DNA of 39,126 nt from positions 1-39,126 of the forward strand of contig QMPQ01000006.1 of assembly GCA_003648635.1 (NCBI GenBank). The letters run 5' to 3'. This DNA comes from Bacteroidota bacterium (lineage in GTDB: Bacteria; Bacteroidota; Bacteroidia; Bacteroidales; GCA-2748055). Below, in pieces: positions 25,413 to 38,100 of the stretch. Both the position numbers and the translations under genes were made by a program. How positions within the stretch are numbered: the first letter of the stretch is position 1; every line of letters starts with the position of its first letter. Under the pieces are notes generated by a model that saw nothing but the letters and a program-made list of their open reading frames with translations, was not told the origin of the DNA and ran no database searches.

Positions 25413-26660
25413 CTATTCTTTTTCTTTAATGAAACGGGGGTAGCAAAGGAAATATTTTCGTACAGTTTTAGAAAGTACCGATATGTTCAGGATATCTGAA
25501 GCCTCTGCAATATCACGTGTATTACCATGCTTATCCATTATGGTGATCCGGTCGTCCATGTCACTGTATGCATAGTTGCTTATACTGTCCGATACTACCA
25601 GGTATTCAGCCTCCCGGGGGCTCATGTTAAGGTGCTCCCTCACACGGCCCCTGATCTCTGCAACACGATCAGCACTGAAGCTTTGCTTGTCCAATTCTAC
25701 CGAAAACAACTTCCGGTTGATCACTCCATTCGCTAACATAGACAACACCCTGTCCGAATTGTTGCACCAGACTTTTGCCGAGGCAAGAATATCATCGTCA
25801 TCGAGCAGGGAAAACTGTTCCAGTGAGACCTGCTTCTGCGCCTGAAGGAAGTAAGCCAGGGCGGGAGTGGCGAATAGCTTCTCTCCCCCGGATGTAAGAG
25901 TTTGTGCCCTTTTCAACATCAGCACCAGCACCTGTTCGGAGGCCACCACGGTGCGGTGAAGATAGACCTGCCAGTACATCAGCCTTCTGGCAATAAGAAA
26001 TTTTTCAATGGAGTAGATTCCTTTTTCTTCGACCACCAGCTGGTCATTGAGCACATTCAACATCTTAATGATCCGGTCCGATCCGATCACGCCTTCGGTT
26101 ACCCCTGTGAAAAAACTGTCACGCTTCAGGTAGTCGAGGCGGTCCATGTCGAGCTGACTGCTTACTAGCTGGTGCAGGAATTTTTTTGGGTAACGATTCC
26201 TGAAGATTTCAATGGCCATACTTAGTTCTCCCCGGAACTCCTTATTGAGCTGCTCCATCAACAAGAGGCTGATTTCCTCATGGGTGGTGTTCTTGATCAG
26301 ACTGTGCTCCAGGGAATGTGAGAAAGGTCCGTGTCCGATATCATGCAAGAGGATGGCAATGGTTACCGCCCTGGCTTCTTCATCGCTAATTGTGTGACCC
26401 TTGGAACGTATCACCTCAATGGCCAGACCCATGAGGTGCATAGCTCCCACGGCATGCTGGAAGCGAGTATGATTGGCACCCGGATAGACAAAATGTGTTA
26501 GCCCCAGCTGCCTGATTCTTCTCAGACGCTGGAAAAGAGGGTGTTCAATCAGGTCAAAGATCAGATCGTATGGAATCTTAATAAATCCATAAACGGGATC
26601 ATTGATGATTTTCAGCTTATTGGTGGAAGAGTAGTTCCCCATTTGGGTTCTTTGTGGCAC
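25413..26660 (-). CDS. HD domain phosphohydrolase
   Basis: LIEHPLFQRLRRIRQLGLTHFVYPGANHTRFQHAVG, LLHDIGHGPFSHSLEH. Confidence 0.9.
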   Translation of the reverse strand: MPQRTQMGNYSSTNKLKIINDPVYGFIKIPYDLIFDLIEHPLFQRLRRIRQLGLTHFVYPGANHTRFQHAVGAMHLMGLAIEVIRSKGHTISDEEARAVTIAILLHDIGHGPFSHSLEHSLIKNTTHEEISLLLMEQLNKEFRGELSMAIEIFRNRYPKKFLHQLVSSQLDMDRLDYLKRDSFFTGVTEGVIGSDRIIKMLNVLNDQLVVEEKGIYSIEKFLIARRLMYWQVYLHRTVVASEQVLVLMLKRAQTLTSGGEKLFATPALAYFLQAQKQVSLEQFSLLDDDDILASAKVWCNNSDRVLSMLANGVINRKLFSVELDKQSFSADRVAEIRGRVREHLNMSPREAEYLVVSDSISNYAYSDMDDRITIMDKHGNTRDIAEASDILNISVLSKTVRKYFLCYPRFIKEKE

Positions 26661-26717
26661 AAAATTATGTTTTTATTGTCATAATCGTGTTTGTATCAGC
26701 GAAAAAACGATCTGTTT

Positions 26718-26748
26718 TTTGCAAATTTCATGATTTTATGTACTTTTG
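26718..26748 (+). promoter_or_regulatory. Bacteroidota-type sigma-A promoter for rimP-nusA-infB
   Basis: TTTG (26718-26721) - 19 nt - TACTTTTG (26741-26748), matching TTTG/TAnnTTTG with the expected spacing. Confidence 0.65.
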
Positions 26749-26810
26749 CGCTGTCGTTGGAAGAGATTTGTTCTGGGGGGCTTTTGTCCCCTATTTTATT
26801 ACCAAAAAAA

Positions 26811-27236
26811 ATGATTACGACCGAGCTTATTACAGAACTGATTGCGCAACACCTTGAGGGAGGCGATGTTTTCCTTGTGGAAGTTGTTGTAAGGCCTGGG
26901 AATGCCATCAGGGTCCATGTGGATAGTCCGGATGGAATCGCCATTGACGAGTGTGTAAAGATTAGCCGTTTTGTGATTGATTCACTGGACCGCGATGAGG
27001 AAGATTATGCATTGGAGGTAAGTTCACCCGGATTGGGTGGCAGCTTCAAGGTAAAGCAACAGTATGAGAAGAATGTGGGTCGTGATATCGAGGTTCTTTA
27101 TACAGATGGCATCAAGGTAAAAGGCAAACTGGTCTCGGTGGAAGAGAATGGAATTGTCTTGTTGGTAAATGGTGACGACGAAGAGATAGGTTTTGAAGAT
27201 ATCAAAACTGCAAAAACAATAATATCATTTAATTGA
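26811..27236 (+). CDS. rimP: Ribosome maturation factor RimP
   Basis: VHVDSPDGIAIDECVKISRFV, YALEVSSPGLGG; ATG at 26811 preferred over the upstream ORF start. Confidence 0.88.
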   Translation: MITTELITELIAQHLEGGDVFLVEVVVRPGNAIRVHVDSPDGIAIDECVKISRFVIDSLDRDEEDYALEVSSPGLGGSFKVKQQYEKNVGRDIEVLYTDGIKVKGKLVSVEENGIVLLVNGDDEEIGFEDIKTAKTIISFN

Positions 27237-27251
27237 TTCAATAGTTGAGCA

Positions 27252-28487
27252 ATGGAAAATCTTAATTTGATAGAGACATTTTCCGAATTTAAGGAATTAA
27301 AGAACATCGACCGGGTGACCATGATGAGTGTCCTTGAGGATGTATTCAGGGGCATGTTGCTGAAGAAATACGGGACCGATGAGAATTTTGACATCATTAT
27401 CAATATCGACAAAGGCGACTTTGAGATTTGGAGAAACCGTGAAGTGGTTGAGGATAATGATGTGGAAGATGCAGCTGTGCAGATTACTCTGACCAGGGCC
27501 AAGGAGATAGACGATGATTACGAGGTGGGTGAAGAGGTGACCGACGAGGTAAAACTGGGTGATTTTGGAAGACGCGCTATCCTGGCTCTGCGACAGAACC
27601 TCTCTGCGAGGATCATGGAGCTGGAGAAGAATCATCTGTACAACAAGTACAAGGATCGCATAGGTGATGTGGTTACCGGTGAGGTATACCAGGTGTGGAA
27701 AAGAGAGATACTGATCCTGGATGATGAAGGTAATGAACTGATTTTGCCCAAGGCAGAGCAGATTCCCTCCGACTATTTCCGAAAAGGAGATACCATCCGT
27801 GCGGTTGTGGTAAAGGTGGATATGCGCAATGCCAATCCCCTGATTATACTTTCCAGAACCTCACCCATATTTCTGGAGCGTCTGTTTGAGTTGGAGGTTC
27901 CGGAGATTTTCGACGGACTGATCACCATCAAGAACATTGTAAGGGTTCCTGGTGAAAGGGCCAAAGTAGCTGTGGAGTCTTACGATGAACGAATTGATCC
28001 GGTTGGTGCCTGTGTGGGCATGAAAGGATCCCGCATCCATGGCATTGTCAGGGAACTTAAGAATGAAAACATCGATGTCATCAACTATACAAGCAACGTC
28101 CAGTTATTTATTACACGGGCGCTGAGTCCAGCCAAGATCACATCCATTAAGCTGGATGATGAGGAGAAGCGTGCAGAAGTTTACCTGCAGCCCAAGGAGG
28201 TAAGCCTGGCCATTGGCAAGGGTGGTCTGAATATCAAACTGGCCAGTCAGCTCTCGGGATATGAGATTGATGTATATCGTGAATCGAACGAGGACGATGA
28301 GGATGTGAACCTCGAAGAATTTGCTGATGAAATTGAAAGCTGGGTTCTGGATGAATTAAAGGCAATCGGATGCGATACTGCCAAATCGGTACTGAACCTG
28401 AGTGTAGCGGACCTGGTCAAAAGGACCGACCTGGAAGAGGAGACCATTTCGGACCTGGTCAATGTGCTTAAAGCAGAATTTGAATAG
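27252..28487 (+). CDS. nusA: Transcription termination/antitermination factor NusA
   Basis: RVPGERAKVAVESYDERIDPVGACVGMKGSRIHGIVREL; KH domain KEVSLAIGKGGLNIKLASQLSGYEIDV. Confidence 0.95.
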   Translation: MENLNLIETFSEFKELKNIDRVTMMSVLEDVFRGMLLKKYGTDENFDIIINIDKGDFEIWRNREVVEDNDVEDAAVQITLTRAKEIDDDYEVGEEVTDEVKLGDFGRRAILALRQNLSARIMELEKNHLYNKYKDRIGDVVTGEVYQVWKREILILDDEGNELILPKAEQIPSDYFRKGDTIRAVVVKVDMRNANPLIILSRTSPIFLERLFELEVPEIFDGLITIKNIVRVPGERAKVAVESYDERIDPVGACVGMKGSRIHGIVRELKNENIDVINYTSNVQLFITRALSPAKITSIKLDDEEKRAEVYLQPKEVSLAIGKGGLNIKLASQLSGYEIDVYRESNEDDEDVNLEEFADEIESWVLDELKAIGCDTAKSVLNLSVADLVKRTDLEEETISDLVNVLKAEFE

Positions 28488-28493
28488 ATTTAT

Positions 28494-31478
28494 ATGGCTG
28501 AAAGAAAGGCAACAAGGCTTAGCAAGGCTGCCAGGGAGTTTAACGTGGGGATTTCCACCATCGTTGAATTTCTTGGAAAGAAGGGACATGAGATCGATTC
28601 CAATCCAAACAATAAATTGGATCCGGATCTGTATGAACTCCTGCAGGAGGAATATAGTACAGATCTGAATGTTAAGAAAGAATCAGAGAAACTGACCCTC
28701 AAGAACCTTAGAGAGAGGCAGGAGTCGCTCTCGTTGGATGATGTCCCGGAAGCAGCCGAACAGGAGGAATCCGAAGAGTTAATTATTACCGATCATACCA
28801 CAGATGCGGCTGATACAGCAGCACCGGTAGTGGAAAAGGAGGCCCCGGTCTCTAAAGAGGAGCCTGAGCCTGAGAAGGAGAAGCCAGTTGTTGAAGAAAC
28901 TGCTGAGCCTCCTAAGGAGTCCAAAGAGGAAAAAGCAGAACCAAAGGCTGAAAAGAGTAAAAAGTCTGAGGAGCCTGAGAAGAAAGAGGAAGAAGCTGAG
29001 TCAGTTGAAGGAGGTCCCAGGGTTGTTGGAAAAATCGACCTGGACTCCATGAATCAGAAGACTCGTCCCAGCAAGAAGTCTAAGGCTAAGAGTGAAGAAG
29101 CTGAAGGCAAAGGAGAGGAGAAAGCAGAGGCTGGAAAGAAAACAAAAGCTGTAGCGAAGGAGAAGGCTGTAAAGAAGGAAGCCGAAAAAACTGAAAAGGT
29201 TGAGGCCAAAGAAACTCCTGAAGCTCTACCTGAGGAAAAAGTGGCAGAACAGCCTGAAGCAACAAAAGAGCCAGATGCCGGAGTAAAGGAGACGAAGACC
29301 AAGAAAGAATCTGAGGAGGAGTCAAACCTGATACCCACGCGAGTGGAGAAACTGACCGGTCCGACTGTTGTTGGTAAGATTGAGCTTCCAAGGAAAAGAG
29401 AACCCAAGAAAAAACCTGTGGCATCCAGTAAGGATGACCAGAACCTCGACCAGAAGAAAAAGAGAAAACGGATCAAGAAGGAAAGTGGTCCGGTAGATAT
29501 TGACCGGCAGAAACAGGCGGGTGCAGCAAGAGAAAGGGGAGGAAAGAAGAGGAAGCGTGGCACCAGGCCGGAGGTCAATGAAGAGGATGTACAGAAGCAG
29601 ATAAAGGATACCCTGGCCAAACTCACGAACAAAGGATCCAAATCAAAAACATCCAAATACAGGCGCGAGAAGCGCGATGCCGTACAGGCCAAGTTGCAGG
29701 AGGAAAGCGATCAGCTTGAGCAAAGACAAAATGTCTTGCAGGTAACTGAGTTTGTCTCAGTTAGTGAGTTGGCTTCCATGATGAGTGTTCCGCCCACAGA
29801 GGTGATTCAAACTTGTATGAACCTGGGGCTGTTTGTTTCCATCAACCAGCGTCTCGATGCGGAAACCATGTCATTGGTAGCCGATGAGTTTGACTTCAAG
29901 GTTGAGTTTGTTAGTGTGGATGTGGTGGCATCAATCCAGGATGAAGAAGATGCACCGGAAGATTTGCTTCCAAGACCTCCTATTGTGACCGTTATGGGTC
30001 ATGTGGACCATGGAAAAACCAAACTACTGGATGTGGTTCGTGATGCCAATGTGGTTGCAGGTGAAGCAGGAGGCATCACCCAGCATATCGGGGCTTACAG
30101 TGTGAAACTGGATGATGGACGTAGGATCACTTTCCTTGATACACCAGGTCACGAAGCATTTACGGCCATGCGTGCCAGGGGTGCAAAGATTACCGATGTG
30201 GCCATTATCGTAGTAGCTGCCGATGACGGGGTGAAGCCTCAAACAGTGGAGGCCATCAATCATGCCGCCGCCGCAGGAGTGCCCATTGTTTTTGCCATTA
30301 ACAAGATAGACCTTCCCGCAGCCAACCCGGAAAAGATTAAGGACGAACTAGCCCAGATGAACTATCAGACAGAGGACTGGGGAGGCAAGTACCAGAGTCA
30401 GGAAATTTCGGCCAAGGGAAATGTGAATATTGAAGAATTGCTTGAGAAGGTATTGCTGGAGGCCGAGTTACTGGATCTGAAGGCCAATCCTGAAAAAGCA
30501 GCACGAGGAACCATCATTGAATCGACTCTTGACAAGGGAAGGGGAAATATTGCCACCATCCTGGTTGAGTCGGGTACTCTGGAGATTGGAGATGTGGTAC
30601 TGGCCGGGCAACATTTTGGTCATGTAAAGGCCATGTTCAATGAAAGAGGAAAGAAAATAAAAACTGCAGGGCCATCCACTCCCGTCCTTATACTGGGGCT
30701 GAATGGAGCGCCACAGGCTGGTGAGAGTTTCAATGTCATGGATACCGATAAAGAGGCCAAGGAAATTGCTAACAAACGCGAACAATTGCAGCGTGAGCAG
30801 GAACTGAGGACCACCAAGCATATTACGCTGGATGAAATTGGACGCCGGATTGCCATTGGTAACTTCCAGGAGCTGAATGTAATCGTGAAGGGTGATGTGG
30901 ACGGATCCATTGAGGCTCTCTCCGACTCGCTTATTAAGCTGAGTACAGATGAGATCCAGGTCAATATCAAGCACAAGGCTGTGGGACAGATCTCGGAATC
31001 TGACATCCTGCTGGCTGCAGCATCCAATGCCATTGTGATTGGATTCCAGGTAAGGCCTTCACTTAGTGCCAGAAAGCTGGCAGAGAAAGAGCAAATCGAT
31101 ATTCGTCTCTATTCCATTATCTACGATGCGATTGAAGAGGTGAAGGCAGCCATGGAGGGTATGCTTGCTCCGGAGATCAAAGAGGATATCATTGGAACCC
31201 TGGAGATCCTGGAGGTATTCAAAATCACCAAGGTAGGAACCATTGCTGGCTGTATGGTCAGAGAAGGCAAAATCAGGAGAAACTCCAAGGTGCGGCTTAT
31301 CAGGGACGGTATTGTGGTCTACAGTGGAGAGCTGGGAACGCTGAAGCGTTTCAAGGATGAAGCCAAAGAAGTGGTTTCCGGTCTTGAGTGTGGATTGAAC
31401 ATTGAAAATTTCAACGATATCAAGGTTGGGGATATGGTTGAGGCTTATGAGGAAACAGAGTTGAAAAAAACCCTCTAA
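28494..31478 (+). CDS. infB: Translation initiation factor IF-2
   Basis: [37 protein letters not shown]; long K/E-rich N-terminal extension. Confidence 0.97.
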   Translation: MAERKATRLSKAAREFNVGISTIVEFLGKKGHEIDSNPNNKLDPDLYELLQEEYSTDLNVKKESEKLTLKNLRERQESLSLDDVPEAAEQEESEELIITDHTTDAADTAAPVVEKEAPVSKEEPEPEKEKPVVEETAEPPKESKEEKAEPKAEKSKKSEEPEKKEEEAESVEGGPRVVGKIDLDSMNQKTRPSKKSKAKSEEAEGKGEEKAEAGKKTKAVAKEKAVKKEAEKTEKVEAKETPEALPEEKVAEQPEATKEPDAGVKETKTKKESEEESNLIPTRVEKLTGPTVVGKIELPRKREPKKKPVASSKDDQNLDQKKKRKRIKKESGPVDIDRQKQAGAARERGGKKRKRGTRPEVNEEDVQKQIKDTLAKLTNKGSKSKTSKYRREKRDAVQAKLQEESDQLEQRQNVLQVTEFVSVSELASMMSVPPTEVIQTCMNLGLFVSINQRLDAETMSLVADEFDFKVEFVSVDVVASIQDEEDAPEDLLPRPPIVTVMGHVDHGKTKLLDVVRDANVVAGEAGGITQHIGAYSVKLDDGRRITFLDTPGHEAFTAMRARGAKITDVAIIVVAADDGVKPQTVEAINHAAAAGVPIVFAINKIDLPAANPEKIKDELAQMNYQTEDWGGKYQSQEISAKGNVNIEELLEKVLLEAELLDLKANPEKAARGTIIESTLDKGRGNIATILVESGTLEIGDVVLAGQHFGHVKAMFNERGKKIKTAGPSTPVLILGLNGAPQAGESFNVMDTDKEAKEIANKREQLQREQELRTTKHITLDEIGRRIAIGNFQELNVIVKGDVDGSIEALSDSLIKLSTDEIQVNIKHKAVGQISESDILLAAASNAIVIGFQVRPSLSARKLAEKEQIDIRLYSIIYDAIEEVKAAMEGMLAPEIKEDIIGTLEILEVFKITKVGTIAGCMVREGKIRRNSKVRLIRDGIVVYSGELGTLKRFKDEAKEVVSGLECGLNIENFNDIKVGDMVEAYEETELKKTL

Positions 31479-31523
31479 GCGCTCTTTCGATTTTAGTATA
31501 TTAGCATACCAAAGCATTATGGT

Positions 31524-32105
31524 ATGTATGAATATATAGAGGGAGAATTTGTTGAGAAAAGTCCAGCACATCTGATTGTTCAGGCAGGCCATATGGCCTA
31601 CTACATTCACATTTCAGTTTTCACCTATAGCCAGGTCAGTAGCCAGAGCTCGGGAAGAATTTACCTCCATTTTGTGGTCAGGGAAGATGCCCAGATTCTT
31701 TATGGTTTCGGCGGCCGGGAGGAGCGTGAGATCTTCAGAATGCTTATTTCGGTCTCCGGTGTAGGTGCCAATACGTCCCGCCTGATCCTCTCTTCACTTT
31801 CACCGGATGAGATAAGCCAGGCTATTCTGGCCGGAAACGTTTCAATTTTGCAGGGAATTAAAGGGATTGGGGCCAAATCTGCCCAACGGATTATTATTGA
31901 CCTGAAAGACAAGCTTGGGAAAGGTGCAGGAATAGATGAATTATTCTTTTCGCAGGACAATACCAGCCGCGATGAAGCGTTATCTGCTTTAGTGGCACTG
32001 GGTTTTCCAAAGAAAACTATTGAGAAGACTGTGACCCGCATTTTATCAGAGCAGCCGGAACTTTCTGTAGAGGAGGTAGTGAAGGCTGCCTTGAAGTTTA
32101 TGTAG
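31524..32105 (+). CDS. ruvA: Holliday junction branch migration protein RuvA
   Basis: MYEYIEGEFVEKSPAHLIVQAGHMAYYIHIS, HhH motifs ISVSGVGANTSRLIL and IKGIGAKSAQRIIIDLKDKL. Confidence 0.94.
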   Translation: MYEYIEGEFVEKSPAHLIVQAGHMAYYIHISVFTYSQVSSQSSGRIYLHFVVREDAQILYGFGGREEREIFRMLISVSGVGANTSRLILSSLSPDEISQAILAGNVSILQGIKGIGAKSAQRIIIDLKDKLGKGAGIDELFFSQDNTSRDEALSALVALGFPKKTIEKTVTRILSEQPELSVEEVVKAALKFM

Positions 32106-35100
32106 TGAACCATCGACATAATCACATATTCTTGATTGTCTTTGGATTCCTGCTGGCAATAGGAGCGAATGCCCAGGATTCCACCTTACATTTTCCTTTT
32201 TCTGATAAGGGCTCTTATCCCCTCTCGATCTCCGGACAAAGTTCCCCGCTCTACCTGCAAAATCCATCCAATATCAAATCGCAGGTCTTTTATGACCCCT
32301 TGACCAAGAAGTACGTGTTCACCGAGACCATGGGAAGCTGGAACTACAGGACTCCTACCACGATGACCATGAATGAGTTTCAGCGATATGAGCTCAATCA
32401 ACAGGTGAAGGATTACTGGCGAATGAAAGCAAGTGGATCCTCCCTGGAACAACAGCTCTCCTTTATTCCTCCTATCCAGGTAGGTGGAGAGGCATTTGAT
32501 AAACTTTTTGGATCCAATGTGATCAACATCATTCCTACCGGTTCTGCAGAGCTGATCTTCGGGTTTAACCTGAGCAAACAGGATAATCCCAACATTAGCG
32601 AGAAACTTAGAAGTGTTCCCTCTTTCACTTTTGATGAAAAGATTATCATGAATGTGGCAGGCTCCATCGGCAATAAGATGACCATGGATATCAGCTACAA
32701 TACGGAAGCCACTTTCGATTTTGAGAACCAGACCAAGTTGGAGTACACGGGGGAGGAGGATGAAATCATCAAGAAGATTGAGGCTGGAAATGTGAACCTG
32801 TCTGTACCAGGTTCATTGATTAACGGTAGCCAAAGCCTGTTTGGTTTTAAAACGGAGCTGCAATTTGGTAAACTGACGGTGACCAGTGTATTTTCTCAGC
32901 AGAGGGGTGAATCGTCGGTGATCACTGTGGAGGGTGGTGCACAATTGAGCGAATTCTCCATCACGGTGGATGACTACGATGTTAACAAGCACTACTTTTT
33001 ATCGGATTACTTTCGAGAGAACTATAACAAAGCAATGTCACGCCTTCCGATTATTACCTCCGATGTGACTGTCACACGTATCGAGGTATGGGTCACCAAT
33101 AAGACCACCAACTTTGAACAGTCCAGGAACATTGTAGCGGTAAATGACCTGGCTGAACCTTATCCAATGTTTTACATGCGCGATCCGGGTCAGACAGGAA
33201 ATTACCCCAGGAATGAACTGAATAATGCCTATGAGGAGCTTACCACCACCCATTCGTCCATCAGGGATATCAAGAATGTGACCACAGAACTGGAGGGTGC
33301 AGGCCTGGTTCTGGGAATAGATTATGAGAAGGTTGAAAATGCAAGATTGCTTACTCCAAGAGAATATACCTTCAATGACAAGCTGGGTTATATCTCCCTG
33401 AATACGGCCCTGAATACCGATGAGATCCTGGCAGTGGCCTATGAGTATACTTACAGGGGCCAGACCTTCCGGGTGGGTGAGCTTTCCCAGGCAAGCGGAA
33501 TCTCTGCGCCATCATCTTTGATGATGAAGTTGATAAAGCCCACCAATTATACCCCCAGAGCTTATACCTGGGACCTGATGATGAAAAACGTCTATGCACT
33601 TGGGGCCTACCAGGTGGTTGAGGACGAGTTTACGCTGGATGTGCTTTACCGCGACGATGAAACTGGGAACTCTGTCAATTATCTTCCTGGCGGCGACCTG
33701 GATAAAACCATATTAATCAGGTTGTTGAATCTGGACAATATGAACTCACAGCGCGATCCCTATCCGGATGGCATTTTTGACTACATGGAAGGTACCACTA
33801 TCATTTCCTCCAATGGGAGGGTTTTCTTCCCTCTGCTGGAGCCCTTCGGATCGGACCTGGCAAAGATTTTTAATGACAGCCTGGATGGAGAGCAGGCGGA
33901 TGCAGCCATAGACAAGTATGTGTTTCAGGAACTTTATGATTCTACCAAAACCAAAGCCCAACAAATGGCAGAGAGGAACAAATTCCTGATTGCAGGGCAG
34001 TATTCCTCTACAAACGGTTCGGAGATTATGCTAAACGCCATGAATGTTCCTCAGGGTTCGGTAAAAGTAACTGCAGGTGGACGGGAGTTGATGGAGGGTG
34101 CTGATTATACAGTGGATTATATGCTTGGCAGGGTTACCATCATCAACCAGGGAATCCTTGAATCTGGCACGCCCATTCGGATCTCCCTGGAGAACCAGTC
34201 CCTGTTTAACTTCCAGACAAAGACCCTGGTAGGTAGCCATCTCAACTATAAAATTTCGGATAATTTTAACCTGGGGGCCACTGCCATGCACCTGACCGAG
34301 AAGCCCCTGACCCAGAAGGTGAATGTTGGGGATGAACCCATCTCCAATACCATATGGGGACTCAATGGTAATTATAGCGTTGAATCTCAGCTCCTTACCA
34401 CAATGGTAGACTGGCTTCCCTTCCTGGAAACCAAGGCACCTTCCTCCTTCACGGTTGTGGGTGAGTTTGCACAACTGATACCGGGACACTCAAGTGCCAT
34501 TGGGAAAGAAGGGGACGCCTATTTAGATGATTTTGAAGGCAGTGAAACATCCATTGATCTAAAGCAATTCTCCTCCTGGAAACTTTCCAGTACTCCAAGG
34601 GGATTTTTCCCGGAAGCCGAATTGAACAACAACAGGGCCTATGGATATAACCGTGCACGGCTTGCCTGGTACCATATCGATCCACTCTTTCTAAACCCCG
34701 ACTCACGGACCCCCGACTATATGAAGAACAATCCTGACTATATGTCCAGTGCCTACGTATATGAGGTGTATGAGACGGATATTTTTCCCTTCAAGGAGAA
34801 TCCAAACGGGATCCCCACCAGGATATCCGTATTGAACATGTCCTTTTATCCTGAGGAACGGGGGCCCTACAACTATGATTATGAGAGAATAGGACAGGAG
34901 GGTGAATTGCTGGAACCCGAGGCAAGGTGGGGAGGAATCATGAGAGAGATTTATTCCAGCGATTTTGAACAATCCAATGTGGAGTTTATTGAATTCTGGT
35001 TGATGGATCCCTTTGCTGAGATGCCGGATCATGGTGGAGGAGAGCTGTATTTCAACCTGGGGAATATCTCCGAGGATGTATTGAAAGATTCCAGGAAGAT

Positions 35101-38100
35101 TTTTGAAAACGGACTACCCACCTCAGAAGTTGTTGAAAAAGTGGACACCACTGTTTGGGGCCGCATCCCCCTGACACAATCCCTGGTACAAGGATTTAGT
35201 GCAGGCGATGCGACACGGAAATTCCAGGATGTAGGACTGGACGGAGTCTCCTCCTTATATTCCGGCGATGAGGTTAGTTTCTTCTCCCAGGAGTCCGACG
35301 ATTACCTCGGCCAGATAGAATCGCGTTACAGTTCAGGTCTATTAAGCCAGGAAGCCAGGAATGCCATCTTCCTGGATCCCTCATCGGACGATTACAGTTA
35401 CTACCGAAGCACCGTCTATGATGGTGAGCAGGCAGGGATTCTGGAACGCTACAAGAAATATAACAACCAGGAGGGCAACTCACCCAGTGACCAGGACAAT
35501 CCGGAATCTTATCCCACTTCAGGGACCTCCCTTCCGGACATTGAGGATATTAACCGGGACAATACTCTGAGCGAAGGAGAGAGTTATTACTCCTACCGTG
35601 TGGACATCAATAAAAGCGATATGCAGGTGGGCCGAAACCACATTGTGGATAAGGTGATCGATAAAGTCATATACCAAAATGGGGAGGAGGCCGATGTAAC
35701 CTGGTATCAGTTCAGGATTCCCATTTTTGACTATGAGGATGTTGAAGGAGACATCAGCGATTTTAAAACCATCCGTTTCATGCGGATGTTTATGACTGGA
35801 TTTGAGGATACCACCTTCCTGAGGTTTGCCAAACTGGACCTGGTTCGTGGGGAGTGGAGGCGCTATATGCAGCCGCTTACCCAGGGAGGTGAAGATTGGA
35901 CAGGGGTGGAGCCTTCATTTGGTGAACTGACCATTTCTGCTGTTAATATTGAAGAGAATTCAGGGAAGGAACCGGTTAACTATGTGCTTCCTCCGGGATT
36001 CTCCCGTCAGATTGATCCCACACAGCCCCAGCTCAGACAGCTGAATGAGCAGTCCATAGTTTTAAAAGTGAATGAGCTGGCTGATGGAGATGCCAAGGCT
36101 GCCTATAAGAATACGGAAATCGATATGAGGCAGTATAAGAAATTACAGATGGAAGCTCATGCTGAGGCCCTGGTAGGAGAATATCTGGAGAGCAACGAAT
36201 TGGTGGCTTTTATCAGATTGGGAACCGATTTTAAGGACAACTACTACGAATATGAAGTTCCCCTGGAACTTACACCTCCCGGGAGGTATAACAATGACAG
36301 TGATGCGGATCGCTTGATTGTATGGCCGGATGGCAACAGGTTCGAGGTGGTGCTGGATGATTTTACGGAGGTAAAACAGGACAGGAACAGGGCCATGAAT
36401 GATCCGGAAAGCGAGGTGACCATCAGTACGATATATACAGTGATTGACCAGAAAGGAAACCGTATGTCGGTCAGCGGAAACCCAAATCTGAGCAGCGTTC
36501 GTACCATCATGATCGGAGTGCGCAATCCCAAAGCAGGAGACAATCCCTATGGTCCTGACGACGGATTGCCCAAGTCGGGTGAGATATGGTTGAATGAGTT
36601 ACGTCTCTCCGATTTCAACGAGAACGGAGGTTGGGCAGCCAAAGGAAGGGCCACCCTGAAACTGGCTGATTTTGGAAATATCACCTTTGCCGGGAACACC
36701 AGTCAGCCCGGCTTTGGGAGCATTGAACAGAAGGTTCAGGAGCGGCAGCAGGAGCAAATCATTCATTACAACGTTTCCTCCAATCTGCAGATGGGGAAAT
36801 TCTTTAAACAGGAGAGCGGGGTCAACATACCTGTTTTTATGAATTACTCCAAAGCCATTGTGAATCCCGAGTACAACCCACTGGATCCAGATATTCTATT
36901 GAAAGAGGCTATTGATGAGGCAGAGACCGACGTAGAACGCGATTCAATTGTTCGCAATGCCAGGGATATGGTGGAGAGAAAATCATTTGCCGTCACCAAT
37001 GTCAGGATGAACAAAGCGGGGACAAAGAAGCACTTCTATAGCCTGTCCAATTGGTCCACCAGCTTTTCTATGAACGAAATGGCAAGCTATAGTCCCAACC
37101 TGAGCTACTACAATACCAGGAAGGTCAGGGGGAATATCTCTTATAATTTCAATACAAGGCCCACAAATGTCCAGCCCTTTAAATCGGTTAAATGGATGAA
37201 TTCAGACTGGCTGCGCCTGATCAAGGATTTCAATTTTAATGTTACCCCATCCAGGATCTCTTTCCGAACCGATTTGGACCGTTACTATCTGGAAAAGGAG
37301 GTCAGGAACATCAACAATCCCGATTATTATGTGAAACCCACCTTTAAGAAGGATTTTTACTGGAACCGTTTTTTTGATTTAAAATTTGATATCACCAAGA
37401 ATCTTCGCTTTGATTTCTCCTCTGCACATAATGCCCGAATTGATGAGCCCGAAGGCCGCTGGAATCATGATTATGGGTGGGAGGCGCTCAGGGACACAAT
37501 TTTGAATTTTGGACGGGCTACCAGCTATTATCAACAGTTCAATACCTCTTATACCATTCCGATTAACAAGATCCCCCTGCTTGACTGGACCTCGGCCAGT
37601 GTCAGGTATAATGGAACCTACGGGTGGGATGTAGGTCCCATTATCCCTGATGATCCAATCTGGGGACCTATTCACCTTGGAAACACCATCAAGAACTCCA
37701 ACACAATTCAGTTGAACGGACAATTGAATTTTGTAAACCTCTACAACAAAGTTCCATACCTGAAGGATATCAATGCCAAATACCGTAATGCCCAAACCAG
37801 GGCCCGGGAGGCCAAGACCAGGACCAAGACCAGGATCTTCAACGATGAGAATATTTACCTGCGGGAGGGCCGGAGCCGCTATGTGGTGCACAACCTGAAG
37901 ACGGAAGATATTCTTGTCGAAGTATTCGACGAGAACATGCAACCCGTAGAAGTAAGCATTGAGATTCTCAGCAATACACGAATTCGAATCACCTCGCAAA
38001 AGGCTATCCGGAATGCTCGGGTGAAGGTGACAGGCACCATCGAAAAAGGGGAGAGCCCACTGATCATTATTGCAGAAACCACGGTAAGAATCCTGATGAG

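Noticed and set aside
29054-29692. 212-aa minus-strand ORF, Ser/Phe-rich
   Set aside because: Antisense of the K/E-rich IF-2 N-terminal region; composition artefact.
28494-29700. Repetitive GAAG/GAGCCT-rich DNA in infB
   Set aside because: Explained by the low-complexity charged N-terminal extension common in IF-2.
37379-37999. 206-aa minus-strand ORF
   Set aside because: Antisense shadow of sprA.
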